DNA of 64,000 nt from Tubulanus polymorphus (taxonomy: Eukaryota; Nemertea; Palaeonemertea; Tubulaniformes; Tubulanidae), in contig NC_134030.1 in assembly GCF_964204645.1 (NCBI RefSeq), positions 2,767,855 to 2,831,854 on the forward strand. The letters run 5' to 3'. The notes below the pieces were generated by a model. That model worked only from the letters and a program-made list of their open reading frames with translations, had not been told where the DNA came from and did no database searches. Below are positions 12,606-24,205 of this stretch, one piece after another (position 1 is the stretch's first letter; each line of letters begins with the position of its first letter). The position numbers and the translations under genes are program-made.

Positions 12606-13246
12606 GCTATGCTGTAGAACACCAACTGAAATTAGGTATGTAGGCATGTAAACATATTGTTACACTTTCAAATCATGGAGTTTCTTCCCCTCATGAACCC
12701 CTTTCAATGAAGACTTATTGGATATCCTTCAATAAAGTGAAGAATGGATTAAAAATCAATGATTTTGGTCAAAGAGTCATTTTTGGTCCTAATATGACTT
12801 CTGAAATAGACATTAGTTTATCTAGTTTTCATTAACGTAGTCAGATTCTGGGTGCTCGAATCCGTACGGGACACCGCTTTACAAGCATTCAGACGCTTAT
12901 GTTTGTAACTTATGTTGTAATTATATATCATTCATACTGCATATATACAGTCATGGTGATATAAATATTACAAATAAATCTACGGTCATCATGAACGAAG
13001 ATCAAACGGACACGATTTGGCCCGGGCCAAATTGGCGCGGATCAGACACGAACCAAATTTGGCCCGTGCCGAATTTAGAGAGCGCGTTCACACGTAAACC
13101 ACTAACGATATGAATACCGATATGACCGATATTAGACCCGCAATATCGCGCCCTTAATTCGGAACCCCTCGAGGAATAGATTAAAAATCTACGGACCACA
13201 ATTTAATCCGGGTTCTTTAAAAGAGACGTTTATCCGTCAGATTTTT

Positions 13247-14518
13247 TTAATTTCTTACAGATTTTATTTTACGACGAAAACAATCAGTGAATAGTTTAAT
13301 AAATTCTTTCCGGAAAACTTTCAATGTTCCGATGTAGATAAAGAAATTCACGCAGAAAACTAAGTGTCGAAATGTTTCCAGGAACAATGCTAAGTAGAGC
13401 CATATATAAGTGAGAAAGAATCGTAAATGAGGTCTTGATCGGTCATAGATGTTTATACCATAATTTCTCTTAAGCTCTTCGCGTAAGGCGGTCATTACAT
13501 AGTGAATGCTTTTAACTACAGCTTGCGGTAAAACTAGTAAAATATACACAATAACTACAATGAGAAGAGTTTTACTGGCTGAAGATTGATGACGATCTGT
13601 TCTCTTCACTCTCATCTCAGATCTCTTATTGCGTAATGCAGCAGTTAACACTGATAATATTACAATCATTACAGAAGGAAATATATCTTGTAAAATTGTT
13701 TTCCCAGCTGTCATTGCTCGCGTCTGGGTCATGCTTGTAGCGATTAACGGATCACACCGAAAAAGGTCGTATGTTTCGTTGTACATGTATTTACGACGAA
13801 TTTTAACGAAATTAACACGACTGTGCAAGATCGCTGAATCCAAGTTCATAAGATACGCCCAAAAGATGACGGAACCTACAGCAGCTTTACGCCGAGTGGC
13901 GGTGAAATGTTTCATGTGAAAGAAAGGAAAACGAATAGAAACAAATCTCTCGATAGCGATCACTATAACTATGTAGTTTGATACAGATATTGCCTGGTTA
14001 TAAAATAGGTTTGAAAATATACACGCAGGAAACACTCGTCTGGGCAGATAATAGAAATAGTAATAGAAATAGTAAAGTGATGGACATAGTTTACTGTGTT
14101 TAGCGAATGTCAGATAACCACTGCGACACTCACTATAAAATCTTAGATAAACTACAAAGATTTTCAAATTGATAGGGAATCGCCGTAACTCAAACAAGAC
14201 GACAAGTTGATCTGAAAACGCGAGAGTTACGAGATAGGGGAACGTGTAACGAACTGACTGATATCTGCGACATTTTATCAGTAAAATTATTGTCAGAAAG
14301 TTAAACACACTTCCCGGCGGAAGCAGGATGATACATTTGAATATGGTGTTATATCTGACTATGAAGTCAGTAAATCTCTTGAAAGCTATGATATAATCCG
14401 GTGTCTTCACAGTAGTCCAGTATATTCTACGAGTTGTGTTGACGATAGCGGTAAAATTGTCCATGACAAGAACAGAACAGTTTGACGCGACAATCTGTGT
14501 AGAAACTCCTTCTCTCAC
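13247..14518 (-). CDS. Rhodopsin-like G-protein-coupled receptor, tandem copy 2
   Basis: This single-exon ORF of 423 residues is the paralogue of the upstream-coordinate copy and shares its ERF and NFFIY motifs, loop-1/loop-2 cysteines and long Tyr-rich first extracellular loop. By hand count the first 235 aligned residues differ at only 18 positions. The second extracellular loop (between TM4 and TM5) and the third (between TM6 and TM7) are almost unrelated in sequence and slightly different in length. The C-terminus carries a short extra basic tail (RRKIKS). No stop, frameshift or lost key residue is visible, so both copies look functional. Orphan receptor; ligand unknown. Confidence 0.85.
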   Translation of the reverse strand: MREGVSTQIVASNCSVLVMDNFTAIVNTTRRIYWTTVKTPDYIIAFKRFTDFIVRYNTIFKCIILLPPGSVFNFLTIILLIKCRRYQSVRYTFPYLVTLAFSDQLVVLFELRRFPINLKIFVVYLRFYSECRSGYLTFAKHSKLCPSLYYFYYYFYYLPRRVFPACIFSNLFYNQAISVSNYIVIVIAIERFVSIRFPFFHMKHFTATRRKAAVGSVIFWAYLMNLDSAILHSRVNFVKIRRKYMYNETYDLFRCDPLIATSMTQTRAMTAGKTILQDIFPSVMIVILSVLTAALRNKRSEMRVKRTDRHQSSASKTLLIVVIVYILLVLPQAVVKSIHYVMTALREELKRNYGINIYDRSRPHLRFFLTYIWLYLALFLETFRHLVFCVNFFIYIGTLKVFRKEFIKLFTDCFRRKIKSVRN

Positions 14519-15896
14519 ATTGTGGGTTACAGCCGCGGTACCACGATTTCAAAATACTTCCATCAAACTCCTGCTACAGAACACACTATAATCATTTGAA
14601 CATTTCATACGCTCTGTTGAAATAACTACTCACACGATTCGCGATCTGAGAGTTTACTAAAAATCCATCTGAAATAATCTAAGTTTCCATATGAAAATTC
14701 GCAGTAGTTTTAGACTCGAGTTTAATTACAGCCCACTGTACAACCACAAAGTTCAAAGTTGTAAAAATGTTTTACAATATATTTAAATGATTCAATTGCA
14801 TCTCCGCAATGACTAATAGATTTTACACCCCAGCGCCTCACCCCCTTACACCTCCCCGCTTAGAGTCGAATTCAAACTGTGTATCTGGGGACTGAGTGTC
14901 TACTCAAATTACCACTTCCCCTTTCTCCTGAATATGACTTAAGTTAACCCCCCTCGCCCAAAACACACTCTGTAGCTCCACAGTTAGGTCCACACCTGGA
15001 CCGAAGAAATGTCACCGCTTTTTTAACGCATTCGATGTTGCTGCGGTCTCTTTCCAAATCACCACGGCCCGGTGCTCTTAGTCCGTCTATGTTTGTAAAT
15101 TGATACCGAATGGTGAATTACACGTAGTGCCCGTAGGGGGCGATAGTAAGCCTGGGAAAGCATTCATACCCCAGTACGGATGACCCCATAATCCCTGCCG
15201 TTGTGCCATCTTTAGTCGAGCAGTCGCTTGTTTCTTCCATTTAGTTCTAGAAATATTCACAACAATACCACACGTTAAGTTGAGGCAAATGAATAATCGG
15301 ACACATGCTGAGCAGGGATGAAACTTAAAGTGACTGTCGATTTGAAGATGTTTATAAAATATTTGGCCCCTGATAAATATTTTGTGGAAATGTTTAAGGC
15401 TATTGCTGGTGAAGTCAGTCTAGTGGTCTTGTAGTATACACGTTGATAATAGAAGTAAGTAGCTATTACTCGTATGTGTGGTGAGTAATCTATTATTTGG
15501 ATTAACTGATTTATACCAATCAACCTGGAATAAATGCGGACATGTTTCCCACAGGTAGCAATCACGAATTTTATTGATGCGAAGAGAATGAACGAACAGA
15601 GACAGACTGATGACAATACAACAGGTTCCATCAACGCTTGATGACGGTTTAAGAGACAATGGCGGCCCTCCCCTCCCCCTCCCTCCCTCCCTCCCCATCA
15701 GGATTAGTTCAGAGATATTTCTCATGTGTCAGTTTGATAATACCGGGAGAGTTGAAGGCCATTCTGTTACTCGGCTTGATCTTTACGTTTTGGGAGCGTC
15801 TACCCCGAAAATGTCATCAGATTTTCAGACCCCTTTTACTGTACCCCCTTTGGCCTGCACCATGTTTGTACCGAGAAATACACGCTCACTTTGAGT

Positions 15897-16445
15897 TAAT
15901 GTCGATTTATTAATGGATGAGACCTGTTTTTTTTCTTGGATATTTTGCTTACTTTTTGGGATACATACCTCATTTATGTCTTAACAGAATGCCAAAAATC
16001 GCGGACATCAACTGAATATCCGATATATTTCCAGTTCTGTACCAATTAGATGGATTGGCAAAAAGACTCCTTAAGTCCAGTTGAATGAGAGAGAAAATCC
16101 TCCATTTTGTGAAATTTCTTGAATTTTTACATTGTCACCATGCCTACGAAATGAAGTTATTTTTCTTGTGGGGTCTCAACAACTAAATCAGGGTGGCGTA
16201 GGCATGGTAACAATGTTCAAATCCAACAAATTTGGCAAAATGGAGGATTTTCTCTCTCATTCAACTGGACTTAAGGAGTCTTTTTGCCAATCCATCTAAT
16301 TGGTACAGAACTGGAAATATATCGGATATTCAGTTGTTGTCCGCGATTTTTGGCATTCTGTTAAGACATAAATGAGGTATGTACCCCAAAAAGTAAGCAA
16401 AATATCCCAGAAAAACAGGTCTCATCAATTAATAAATAGACATTA
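15897..16445. repeat. ~550-bp fold-back element
   Basis: Arms of about 250 bases are near-perfect reverse complements. The outer ends read TAATGTCGATTTATTAAT on the left and ATTAATAAATAGACATTA on the right; the inner arms end at CATGCCTACG and CGTAGGCATG, around a ~50-base unpaired centre. No ORF of substance is present. It could be a long-TIR MITE or fold-back transposon; a transcript across it would make a long double-stranded RNA. Confidence 0.85.
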
Positions 16446-17536
16446 GTCACCGTGACTGTGTACTTTCTCTTTTATATTTCTGCACACACATTCACTATGT
16501 ATAAAATGATGATTCCATGTCTTGTTCTTATGAAATAAACCTGTACAATATTCTAGACATTTGGTAAATGCGAAATATCAGCTAAACGGAAACAATTCAA
16601 CTTGTCGACGATAGTTTCATTTTGAAACCACCCATCTCTAAATGCGTTACATGAAATATTTCGCTTTTAAACCGTTGAGAGAAATGCGTAAACAAATTCT
16701 AAATACGATCTTTGAATCAAGAATTCCCCGAAGAGTCTAAAGTATAATTGCAGTTTTTACAGCCATTTGAGAATATTGCGCGCTAATAATAATAATCGTT
16801 ACATTTTGATATTAGAGAAATATGATCCATATATCTTTCACATTAGATCTTTTATATACATATGATTCGCTATGAAGAGGTAAAAAAAAATAGCCTAGAA
16901 ACTCCCAGTTACCAGTCAATTACACTAATTGGGACCCTCAGGGGCAGTGACTGTGTACACAGTAATAAGAAAAGAGTCTGGAGTCTGGTTTATTTCTTGT
17001 ATCCAACACAACGCACATTTCTAGTTGAGCTTTGAAATGTCATTATTGATATTCAACTATAAACGTCAACCTGTAAAACTTATATTCGTGTAGATTGGAT
17101 TTACTTAAAGGTCCTCGGGGTAATACCGATATCAGGTGCCAGTTCCGTGTTTGTAGTTGCTGTTTAACGTTGAACAATATTTCAAAGATGAAAGTGGCAA
17201 ATACGTAACTCGAAAGACTGAAATTATCAAAATATGTCTTGTTGAAGGCGAATTTCAACGTTTTTGAGTCACTTGGGTTGGTGCAATATCTGGGCGCTTC
17301 AGGTACCATTTTCAGAAACTAAAATATTATTTTCCTTCCTAACAAAAAAGATGCTCTACACGATGCCACTGCTAAAACTGAATACTGACAGGAAAAATCG
17401 GATTTCTGTGAAAAAAGAACTAAAAAACATGCTTTTGGACGGACGGCTCCAAATCGACAGACCTCTCTTTAACCAAGCTGTCCAAAACATTGATAACTGG
17501 TAGTTCATAATCAACGTTTAACTGGAGGTGTTTAAA

Positions 17537-17662
17537 ATGGATTTTGCTGACATATTTATTTCCGAGGAGAGTTGGTTGGATTTGAATTTGAATACGGATG
17601 AAACTGCATCGTTGAATGCCACGGACTTTACTAACTTTGATTTAACAACTGTGTATCGTTAA
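17537..17662 (+). CDS. Short acidic ORF, 41 residues, doubtful
   Basis: The peptide starts MDFADIFISEES, is rich in Asp, Thr and Asn and has an NAT glycosylation sequon, so it resembles a receptor N-terminus. The frame stops with TAA. A second ORF 9 bases on (17671-17856) is basic and Ser/Arg-rich and resembles a receptor C-terminal tail, but no membrane segments lie between. A collapsed receptor remnant is possible; chance is equally possible. Confidence 0.12.
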   Translation: MDFADIFISEESWLDLNLNTDETASLNATDFTNFDLTTVYR

Positions 17663-18141
17663 ACAGTGTTATGAACGACAGAGCTGTCCATCACTCACTA
17701 TTAGTGCAGCGACCCTGGCGGATCTTCAGCTGCCACAGTAGCGCTCGTCCGGGGAAACCCGTTCCATCTCGCGGTAGTATGAGACGCGTAGTACGCAACG
17801 CCAGTCAGTCATCCAGGGGAAGTGATAGCGATAATCGAAAATATGTTTCCTGGTGAATACAAGCGGAAGGTTTTACATCATTCTGCATCCCTTTCCTCAT
17901 ATGAGCCTCCTATATATGTACCTTTAAACACATTATATTTCAGCGCCGAGGCGCGGCTTTCATGAAAGAGTCGAAGATGAGTAACTGGTAATCAGTAGCG
18001 AGTAATTTCTCTCCGGGGATATATTCAACACAAAAGAATATCTAAATTGGCTCATATGCCCGTATGAAAGAGTCGCTTTATGCACCAGCTAATCGAATAA
18101 CACACAAACCAATTACATGCCCTAGTATATAGGAAGGTTGG

Positions 18142-18276
18142 ATGCGCGGCGGTGGTGCTAGTCATCGAGAGGGCCACTATAAAACATGGATATTAATCGT
18201 AGCCGTACTTTTTGCGTATATTTTATTCCTCCGGATAATATTCACCCAGTCCTGGCAGTGGTTGTTTCCACAGTGA
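18142..18276 (+). CDS. Short ORF with one membrane segment, 44 residues, doubtful
   Basis: The ORF begins MRGGGASHREGHYK and then has a strongly hydrophobic run (WILIVAVLFAYILFL) bounded by charged residues, as in a type II membrane anchor. It ends at the edge of a dispersed repeat, so it may be a first exon or chance. No splice donor is evident at its end. No homologue is recognised. Confidence 0.15.
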   Translation: MRGGGASHREGHYKTWILIVAVLFAYILFLRIIFTQSWQWLFPQ

Positions 18277-19375
18277 TCTCTGTCGTTCTACGATCCTAGT
18301 GTAGGCCTACCCAGCAGACACTAAGGGTTCATGGTGAACCCGGACAGTGAATACAGTCGATTCAATTAAGTCTCATTATTGAAGTTGTCTTTATATATTT
18401 TTGGGTCCCGATTCGTATTTTTGTTCCAGTTCTATTTTTGCCAATTTATGTCCCACATTCAATTTACTCAGTGTAATCACGATGTTAAAGTCGATGGCCT
18501 AGGTCATCGTTTGGTTAAGTTTTATCAACATAATGCTCGTTTCAACTAACGGACGACTGATGCTGTTTTGCGCGGATCTCGTATTCCTTTTTCATTTATG
18601 TTTTTAGCCTTTTAGTGAATCGCGGATTCCATACTGACGACTGATGTTACGACGATCCGATTAGTTTCCCATTTTTTTTTGTTGTTATCAACGAGAATGT
18701 CGACACGCGACTGAAACGTTAGATCAGTTTCATCCGGCGACGTTCTGGCATTTTCTCCTCGGAGCCTCTTTATTTTTTGGTGGAACGCGTTCTTTCGACG
18801 CGTTCCAAAAAGGTCTCTCTCGATGGCGCAACTCGATCGCGATCGATCACGAAAAAAGTTCGTCGTCTACACATAAACAGAATGCAGCTGTATTTTCGTT
18901 AGGATTCAGAACCCAGACAGGAATTCGCATTCAGATTTAATCTAGATTTATTGATCTGTAAAGATATTAACTTTGCTTTCAGTAACCCAAATTGTCAGTA
19001 TCTACGTATATCATTAATAATGGTGACAAGACAATAATTTAACTCAGTGGTCGCTGTAGGATATCTTTATAGGTATCTGCGTGAACTGGTGCATCGGCGT
19101 CAGTTGAACAAAAAAAAAAACGTAGCCTTCAATAAATCCCGAAAACATTCATCAGTAGATACGTAACGCCGCAATATAGTGCTTTATACATTTACAGAAA
19201 ATTGCGTGCAGTCGCTGTGTCTCAGGTGGTGGAGTATTCGATTGACAGTCAGATAGACGACAACAACTTCTACTGCTCTTAGCGTTCTTTACTAAAAAAA
19301 AATTCATTTTCTTTTTACTTCTTACAGCGTTAACAACCAGACCCGAGTTCCCCCAGGTTGGAGACCACGTGTAGT

Positions 19376-19542
19376 ATGAGGAGAGAATCCCACAATGATA
19401 ATAAAAAGTCCGAAAATGAAACTTCGAGATAGTAGTTTATTTCAACGTTTCGACTATATCCTAATAGTCATCTTCAGGAATAATGATTATTCGAAGTTTC
19501 ATTTTCGGACTTTTTATTATCATTGTGGGATTCTCTCCTCAT
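19376..19542. repeat. Fold-back element with hammerhead-like core (minus strand)
   Basis: Arms of about 50 bases (ATGAGGAGAGAATCCCACAA at the left end, complement at the right) match almost perfectly. Between them the minus strand reads CTGAAGA (19471-19477), one U, a 6-bp stem II (GACTAT/ATAGTC) and GAAA (19448-19451), then CGTTG. A copy of CACGTGTAGTATGA lies at the left end and another ~36 bp beyond the right arm, a possible target-site duplication with a one-sided tail. Confidence 0.7.
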
Positions 19543-21400
19543 CGCGTCAACACAGATATAGTGTTCTACCAATCGTGATCACGTGTAGTATGATCCAGAT
19601 TTTGCGGTAGGACCCGCGCGTTATCCATACGGGCACAGATAAAATAACAATCTATTTCGTTCACTGCTAAATGGGATTTTCTTCCTAGTTGGTACTATAA
19701 ATGAAAAAAAAAAAACGTTTGGGTATAAGGTGGCGTCTAGCGGCCGTTTAGATAGTACACGATGTTCATCGACTAAAATATAGAAGCGTTTATAGAAGAT
19801 TCTAGGTGATAAATAACGCAGACAAGAGCACCACGACCTGTCACATACACTCATCACTGGATCAATTATAATTGACTTTAAATACCTGCTACGGTCTCGG
19901 TAGTAATCACTGAACGATTGCGTCGAGTTTCGTTAACTCCGTAGGGTTCGCTACCGGTGCTGATTACTCTCACCCCGCACAGCTGCTCTAAGTACTAATT
20001 ACTAACTAATCACATTTCGTCGCAATATTTTTGTTCCTCACTAATTAGTCCGGGTTTCTTTCCTCATTTCTTAACTTTCGAACATTTTCTGATATATCGG
20101 TTTTTGAAAGCATTCTTGACATATACATTTCAGTATAGAATATCGTTCACTCAGACTTGGGAAATAGAAAAAACCCACAATATACAAATTCATGAAAGTC
20201 TATGAATATATTACCAGGCGATGGTCCAAAGAGAAGCCGAAATATCGCGTCTTTTTGATGCTTAACAAATACATTCTGTTCTTTATGTTTTAGATTCGCA
20301 TCCAGTAGTTTTAAATGTTATTATCTAAATTGTCCACGTCTAAGAGTTTGGGCTTATCTGCAATATTCCTTAAGAAGATGACTACTAGGATAAACTCGAA
20401 AAGTCGACTAAAGGAAATTTCTTCGGGTGATGATTTTCTATATTGCGACAGCTGTGTCTGGAATGAACTTATATATATATAGAATTGTCTCGTTGTCGTC
20501 CATAAAGCCGTCTATATACATCTGTTCATAGCGACGACATCTTGGGAAAAAAAACGGTATAACTGAAACAGTAGAACATATAGATACATCAACAAGAACC
20601 TTCGTGTCGGATGTCACCGGCAATAGTCACGCACATTCGAATGAAGTGTCTGGTTGTTGGTCGGGTAGACTAGGATCGTAGAGCGACGTATATAGAGCCA
20701 CTTCAAGGACTGGATGAAGTAAAGACTATTTTATCATTCACAGTAACTGTGATAAACGGGTGTCTTTGAATGAAATGGCGGGTATCGCCATGGAATCAGT
20801 TGTTAGGAAAATTACGAAGAAAGCATAATTCGTAAAAGATGAGAAATTGGAAACGGTTGGACTCACATTTTACCGCGAACTTTTCTTCAATGCCGAACAA
20901 CTATTGACTTTATGTTTGCTGAAGTAAGTGAAGGTAAACATGGACATTTTTTCGTAGCTTAGAAACAAAGAAATTCGACAACGAAGGATGAACTATTCAG
21001 CGAGTGGCGCGCGTGTAGGGATTGGACGCGTTGGGTATATCGAGTTTTATTTGTCTAATAACGATGGCATTTCAACTAGGAATTCGTTTTGTCGAGAAAA
21101 GATTAATTACTGAGTCATCGATTATTACGACGAAATACGGAAATTCCATAACACGCCAAATAAAAAGTCACGCATGAAGCGAGCGGTGTTTCAGGATGGG
21201 ACTGAATAACACAACCGAGTACTTAATGAAGAACGTACTGACTGTGACAGTGCAGATCGGTCTCAATCCCGTCAACAGGGAACCTCTATGTACCCTTAAA
21301 GAGATAGGGGTGCTGGAGACCTGGCGTGGTATATATTAACCTTTTCACTTCGACAACACTAAATACGAGCGTTTCAAATAGTTTTCAAATTATTTTCCTA

Positions 21401-22438
21401 ATGTTTCGACTTCGAGGTATGAAACTCGTCAGGTTTCTCATAGTTTTAAACGTTTTAGTTTTCATCGCTATTTCGATCATTTCGTGGAGGTTCGACTTTT
21501 TACTGAACGCCCGATCACCTGCAGGTCCAGCGGTCGATAGACGGGTATTATACCGCCGACTGAACGACCAGTTCGCGGCCGTACGAGAACCGTCATCTTT
21601 AACTTACAATTATTTCGCACAGCGGTACGATAAACCCGAGTCGTTCAAACCCCAATTTCGTCCGGAATTAGGACCAGAACCTTCCGAAGATTTCGTAGTG
21701 CCCAACGTGATGCACTACGCGTGGTTTCACCCGACTAAATTATACTTCAGATTTCATCATTACATGAGCGTGTTGAGCGCTTACAGAATCAATAAACCGG
21801 ACACGATTTATTTCTGGTATCATAAACTACCGGAAGGTTTGTGGTGGAAACGCACGATCAAGGATATTCCCGTAATCAAAACGATGTACCGCGACGCGCC
21901 ATCGCAGATATTCGGACGAGAAATTACGGCACCGGAACACGGCTCGGACGTCGTACGCCTAGAAGCCGTTCTAGAATACGGCGGCATTTACACGGATTTG
22001 GACGTGATCGTTTTAAAATCGTTCGATCCGTTAAGACGTTACGACACCAGTATGGGAATGGAATACGAAGACGGACTCGGTAACGGAGTGATCGTCGCTA
22101 AACCGAACGCGACGTTCGTGAGAATCATGTACGAGTCGTACAGAGATTTTAACGGTAGCGATTGGTCGTGGCATTCCGTACGACTACCGTACCGCCTAGC
22201 GACATTCTACCCGGAACTCGTGCACGTCGAACCGACCTCGATCAACCAGCCGAACTGCTGGTCGACCGGACTGATTTACGATATCGGTTCGCGATTCGAC
22301 TGGAGTCGAAATTATTGTCTACATCTGTGGTATCGATTCTACGACAAAGACCACACCCCGGAGACTGTTCAGACCCTAGACAGCACACTCGGACAAGTGT
22401 TCAGATATATTTATTATGGAAATAAATCGTTTATATGA
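21401..22438 (+). CDS. DXD-motif glycosyltransferase (GT32, A4GALT/A4GNT-like), type II membrane protein
   Basis: The enzyme should move a sugar from a nucleotide-sugar donor in the Golgi lumen; the acceptor is unknown. The open frame extends upstream only from a GTG at 21326, so the ATG at 21401 (345 residues) is the likely start, with another Met six codons on. A short basic tail is followed by a signal-anchor (LIVLNVLVFIAISII), a stem, then the catalytic domain. That domain has HGSDVVRLEAVLEYGG leading into IYTDLDV, whose D-L-D is the metal- and donor-binding DXD motif. It is intronless, as often seen in expanded invertebrate families of this type. AATAAA signals lie at 22446 and 22734. 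Family placement is firm, specificity is not. Confidence 0.85.
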   Translation: MFRLRGMKLVRFLIVLNVLVFIAISIISWRFDFLLNARSPAGPAVDRRVLYRRLNDQFAAVREPSSLTYNYFAQRYDKPESFKPQFRPELGPEPSEDFVVPNVMHYAWFHPTKLYFRFHHYMSVLSAYRINKPDTIYFWYHKLPEGLWWKRTIKDIPVIKTMYRDAPSQIFGREITAPEHGSDVVRLEAVLEYGGIYTDLDVIVLKSFDPLRRYDTSMGMEYEDGLGNGVIVAKPNATFVRIMYESYRDFNGSDWSWHSVRLPYRLATFYPELVHVEPTSINQPNCWSTGLIYDIGSRFDWSRNYCLHLWYRFYDKDHTPETVQTLDSTLGQVFRYIYYGNKSFI

Positions 22439-23542
22439 AAACTTCAATAAACGAAACACCAAGCAAATTAATCGTCAATATCTGTACGTAAAATAATATC
22501 GGCAATCCAATATCGCGCCAGCGGTTTTCATCTCCCTTTTTTTCTTTCGCATACGCACAGCAGCATCTTGAAAGTGAAATACATGTAATCAATTTCACAT
22601 CAAGCGAACATAGTTCGAAATGATCTATATTTTCTGCCCTTTCGAAGAAACAAAAAACTTTTCATTTTCATATTACATGTTGTAATAATATGTTCTTGTA
22701 TTACTGTATTGCGACAGTTGCGATTCGGATATAAATAAAAGTCGCACTATTTTCTTGTATCTCCGGATCGTTTAGATTGAAATACGACAATTTTCCGTTT
22801 TGTCTCGCATTAAAGAAAAAGACAATAATGAACAGGAGTAAAATAGCCCGATTCGTCGATACACGCGACGTGTAGCAGTAAGCGATTTGCCCGAAAAGCC
22901 GTATGTTTTTCGTTCGGAATGCTGATTAAAGCTTTTAGAGGAAGGGAATTTCATTCCCGTGGAATCTTTTCCGACGGCGCGCTGCGAATTCAACAAAGCT
23001 TAAAGCAACTAAGAGGAAACAAATCCCCGCAATTGAATTCCTGGTAAACGGCGAACGAAAATGGAGAAAATGTTCTGTTTATTATGGTGGCATTAAGAGG
23101 AATTCTGCGCGCATTGTTGACGAGTTCAATGGAATTCGGTTGAATCCTTTACGACAGAAATATCGAATTTAATATCGGAAATTGAGTCGAAAAGTGATTT
23201 GTGAATTTATCACGAAATCCGCGGGCGCCGGATTCGATTTCATTTCGCGTAAGGAGTTTCGGGGATAGTTTGCGATATACTACGCGACGACGGCGAATGA
23301 AAACAATTAGCAAAGAGACGGGGTAAATTCTACTGCTGTTAACCCCCCCCCCCATCCCCAGCAGTACCGGATACAAGGTACGGAACAGCTTACCGCACAC
23401 ACCATGCGCACGATCGAAGAATGCGCCGAGAATCAAGATTACAAATAAATATTGCATCCGAATGTGACATGAAAAGTGATGGATTGCGGGTAAAAAAAAC
23501 TCGAGTAACTAAATAAATATTCACTGATCTTAGAAATCAGAA

Positions 23543-24205
23543 GGGGAGGTAGAGAGAGAGGGGAGGGAGTTGGGGAGAGGGGAGGGAGTTGGAGAGAGGG
23601 GAGGGAGTTGGGGAGAGGGGAGGGAGTTGGGGAGAGAGGGGAGAGGTAGAGAGAGAGGGGAGGGAGTTGGGGAGAGGTAGTCGGGGAGACGTAGAGAGAG
23701 AGGGAGCGGGAGTTGGGAGAGGAGAGGAAGTTGGGGAGAGGGGAGGGAGTTGGGGAGATGGAGTCGGGGAGACGTAGAGAGAGAGGGGAGGGAGTTGGGG
23801 AGAGGGGAGGGAGTTGGGGAGACGTAGAGAGAGAGGGGAGGGAGTTGGGGAGAGGGGAGGGAGTTGGGGAGAGAGAGTCGGGGAGACGTAGAGAGAGAGG
23901 GGAGGGAGTTGGGGAGAGGGAGTCGGGGAGACGTAGAGAGAGAGGGGAGGGAGTTGGGGAGAGGGGAGGGAGTTGGGGAGAGGAAGTTGGGGAAAGGAAG
24001 AGGGCGCGGGAGTTGGGGAGAGGGGAGGGAGTTGGGGAGAGGAAGTTGGGGAAAGGAAGAGGGAGCGGGAGTTGGGGAGAGGGGAGGGAGTTGAGGAGAG
24101 GGGAGGGAGTTGGGGAGAGGGGAGGGAGTTGGGGAGAGGGAGTCGGGAAAGGAAGAGGGAGCGGGAGTTGGGGAGAGGGGAGGGAGTTGGGGAGAGGGAG
24201 AGAAA
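23543..24205 (+). repeat. G-rich polypurine minisatellite (GGGAGTTGGGGAGAGG unit)
   Basis: About 660 bases of imperfect 19-20-base units dominated by GGAGTTGGGGAGAGGGGA, interspersed with longer blocks containing GACGTAGAGAGAGA. The plus strand is almost all purine. Dense G-runs make G-quadruplex or triplex formation plausible. Open frames on both strands through it are repeat artefacts. Confidence 0.9.

Larger units (their letters stand above)
14641..21400. other. Non-coding stretch with fold-backs and dispersed repeats
   Basis: No recognisable protein family is present. Contents are a large fold-back (15897-16445), a hammerhead-like element (19376-19542), a perfect 9-bp-stem hairpin at 18782-18806 (GGAACGCGT/ACGCGTTCC), and a dispersed repeat containing TCTACGATCCTAGT near 18285. 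Relatives of the dispersed repeat are at 9110, 20670 (minus strand) and 28455. Two tiny ORFs (17537 and 18142) are listed separately. Around 20200-20430 two decayed CTTAAGAAGATGAC/CGAAA-type motifs suggest a dead element. Confidence 0.5.

Noticed and set aside
13629-13919. Plus-strand 96-codon ORF
   Set aside because: Antisense shadow of the second receptor gene.
15275-15913. Overlapping ORFs of 84-119 codons near 15.3-15.9 kb
   Set aside because: No resemblance to known families, no splice support, and they run into simple repeats or the fold-back.
21326-21400. Upstream extension of the glycosyltransferase frame
   Set aside because: It starts from GTG, not ATG; the first ATG at 21401 gives a normal type II topology.
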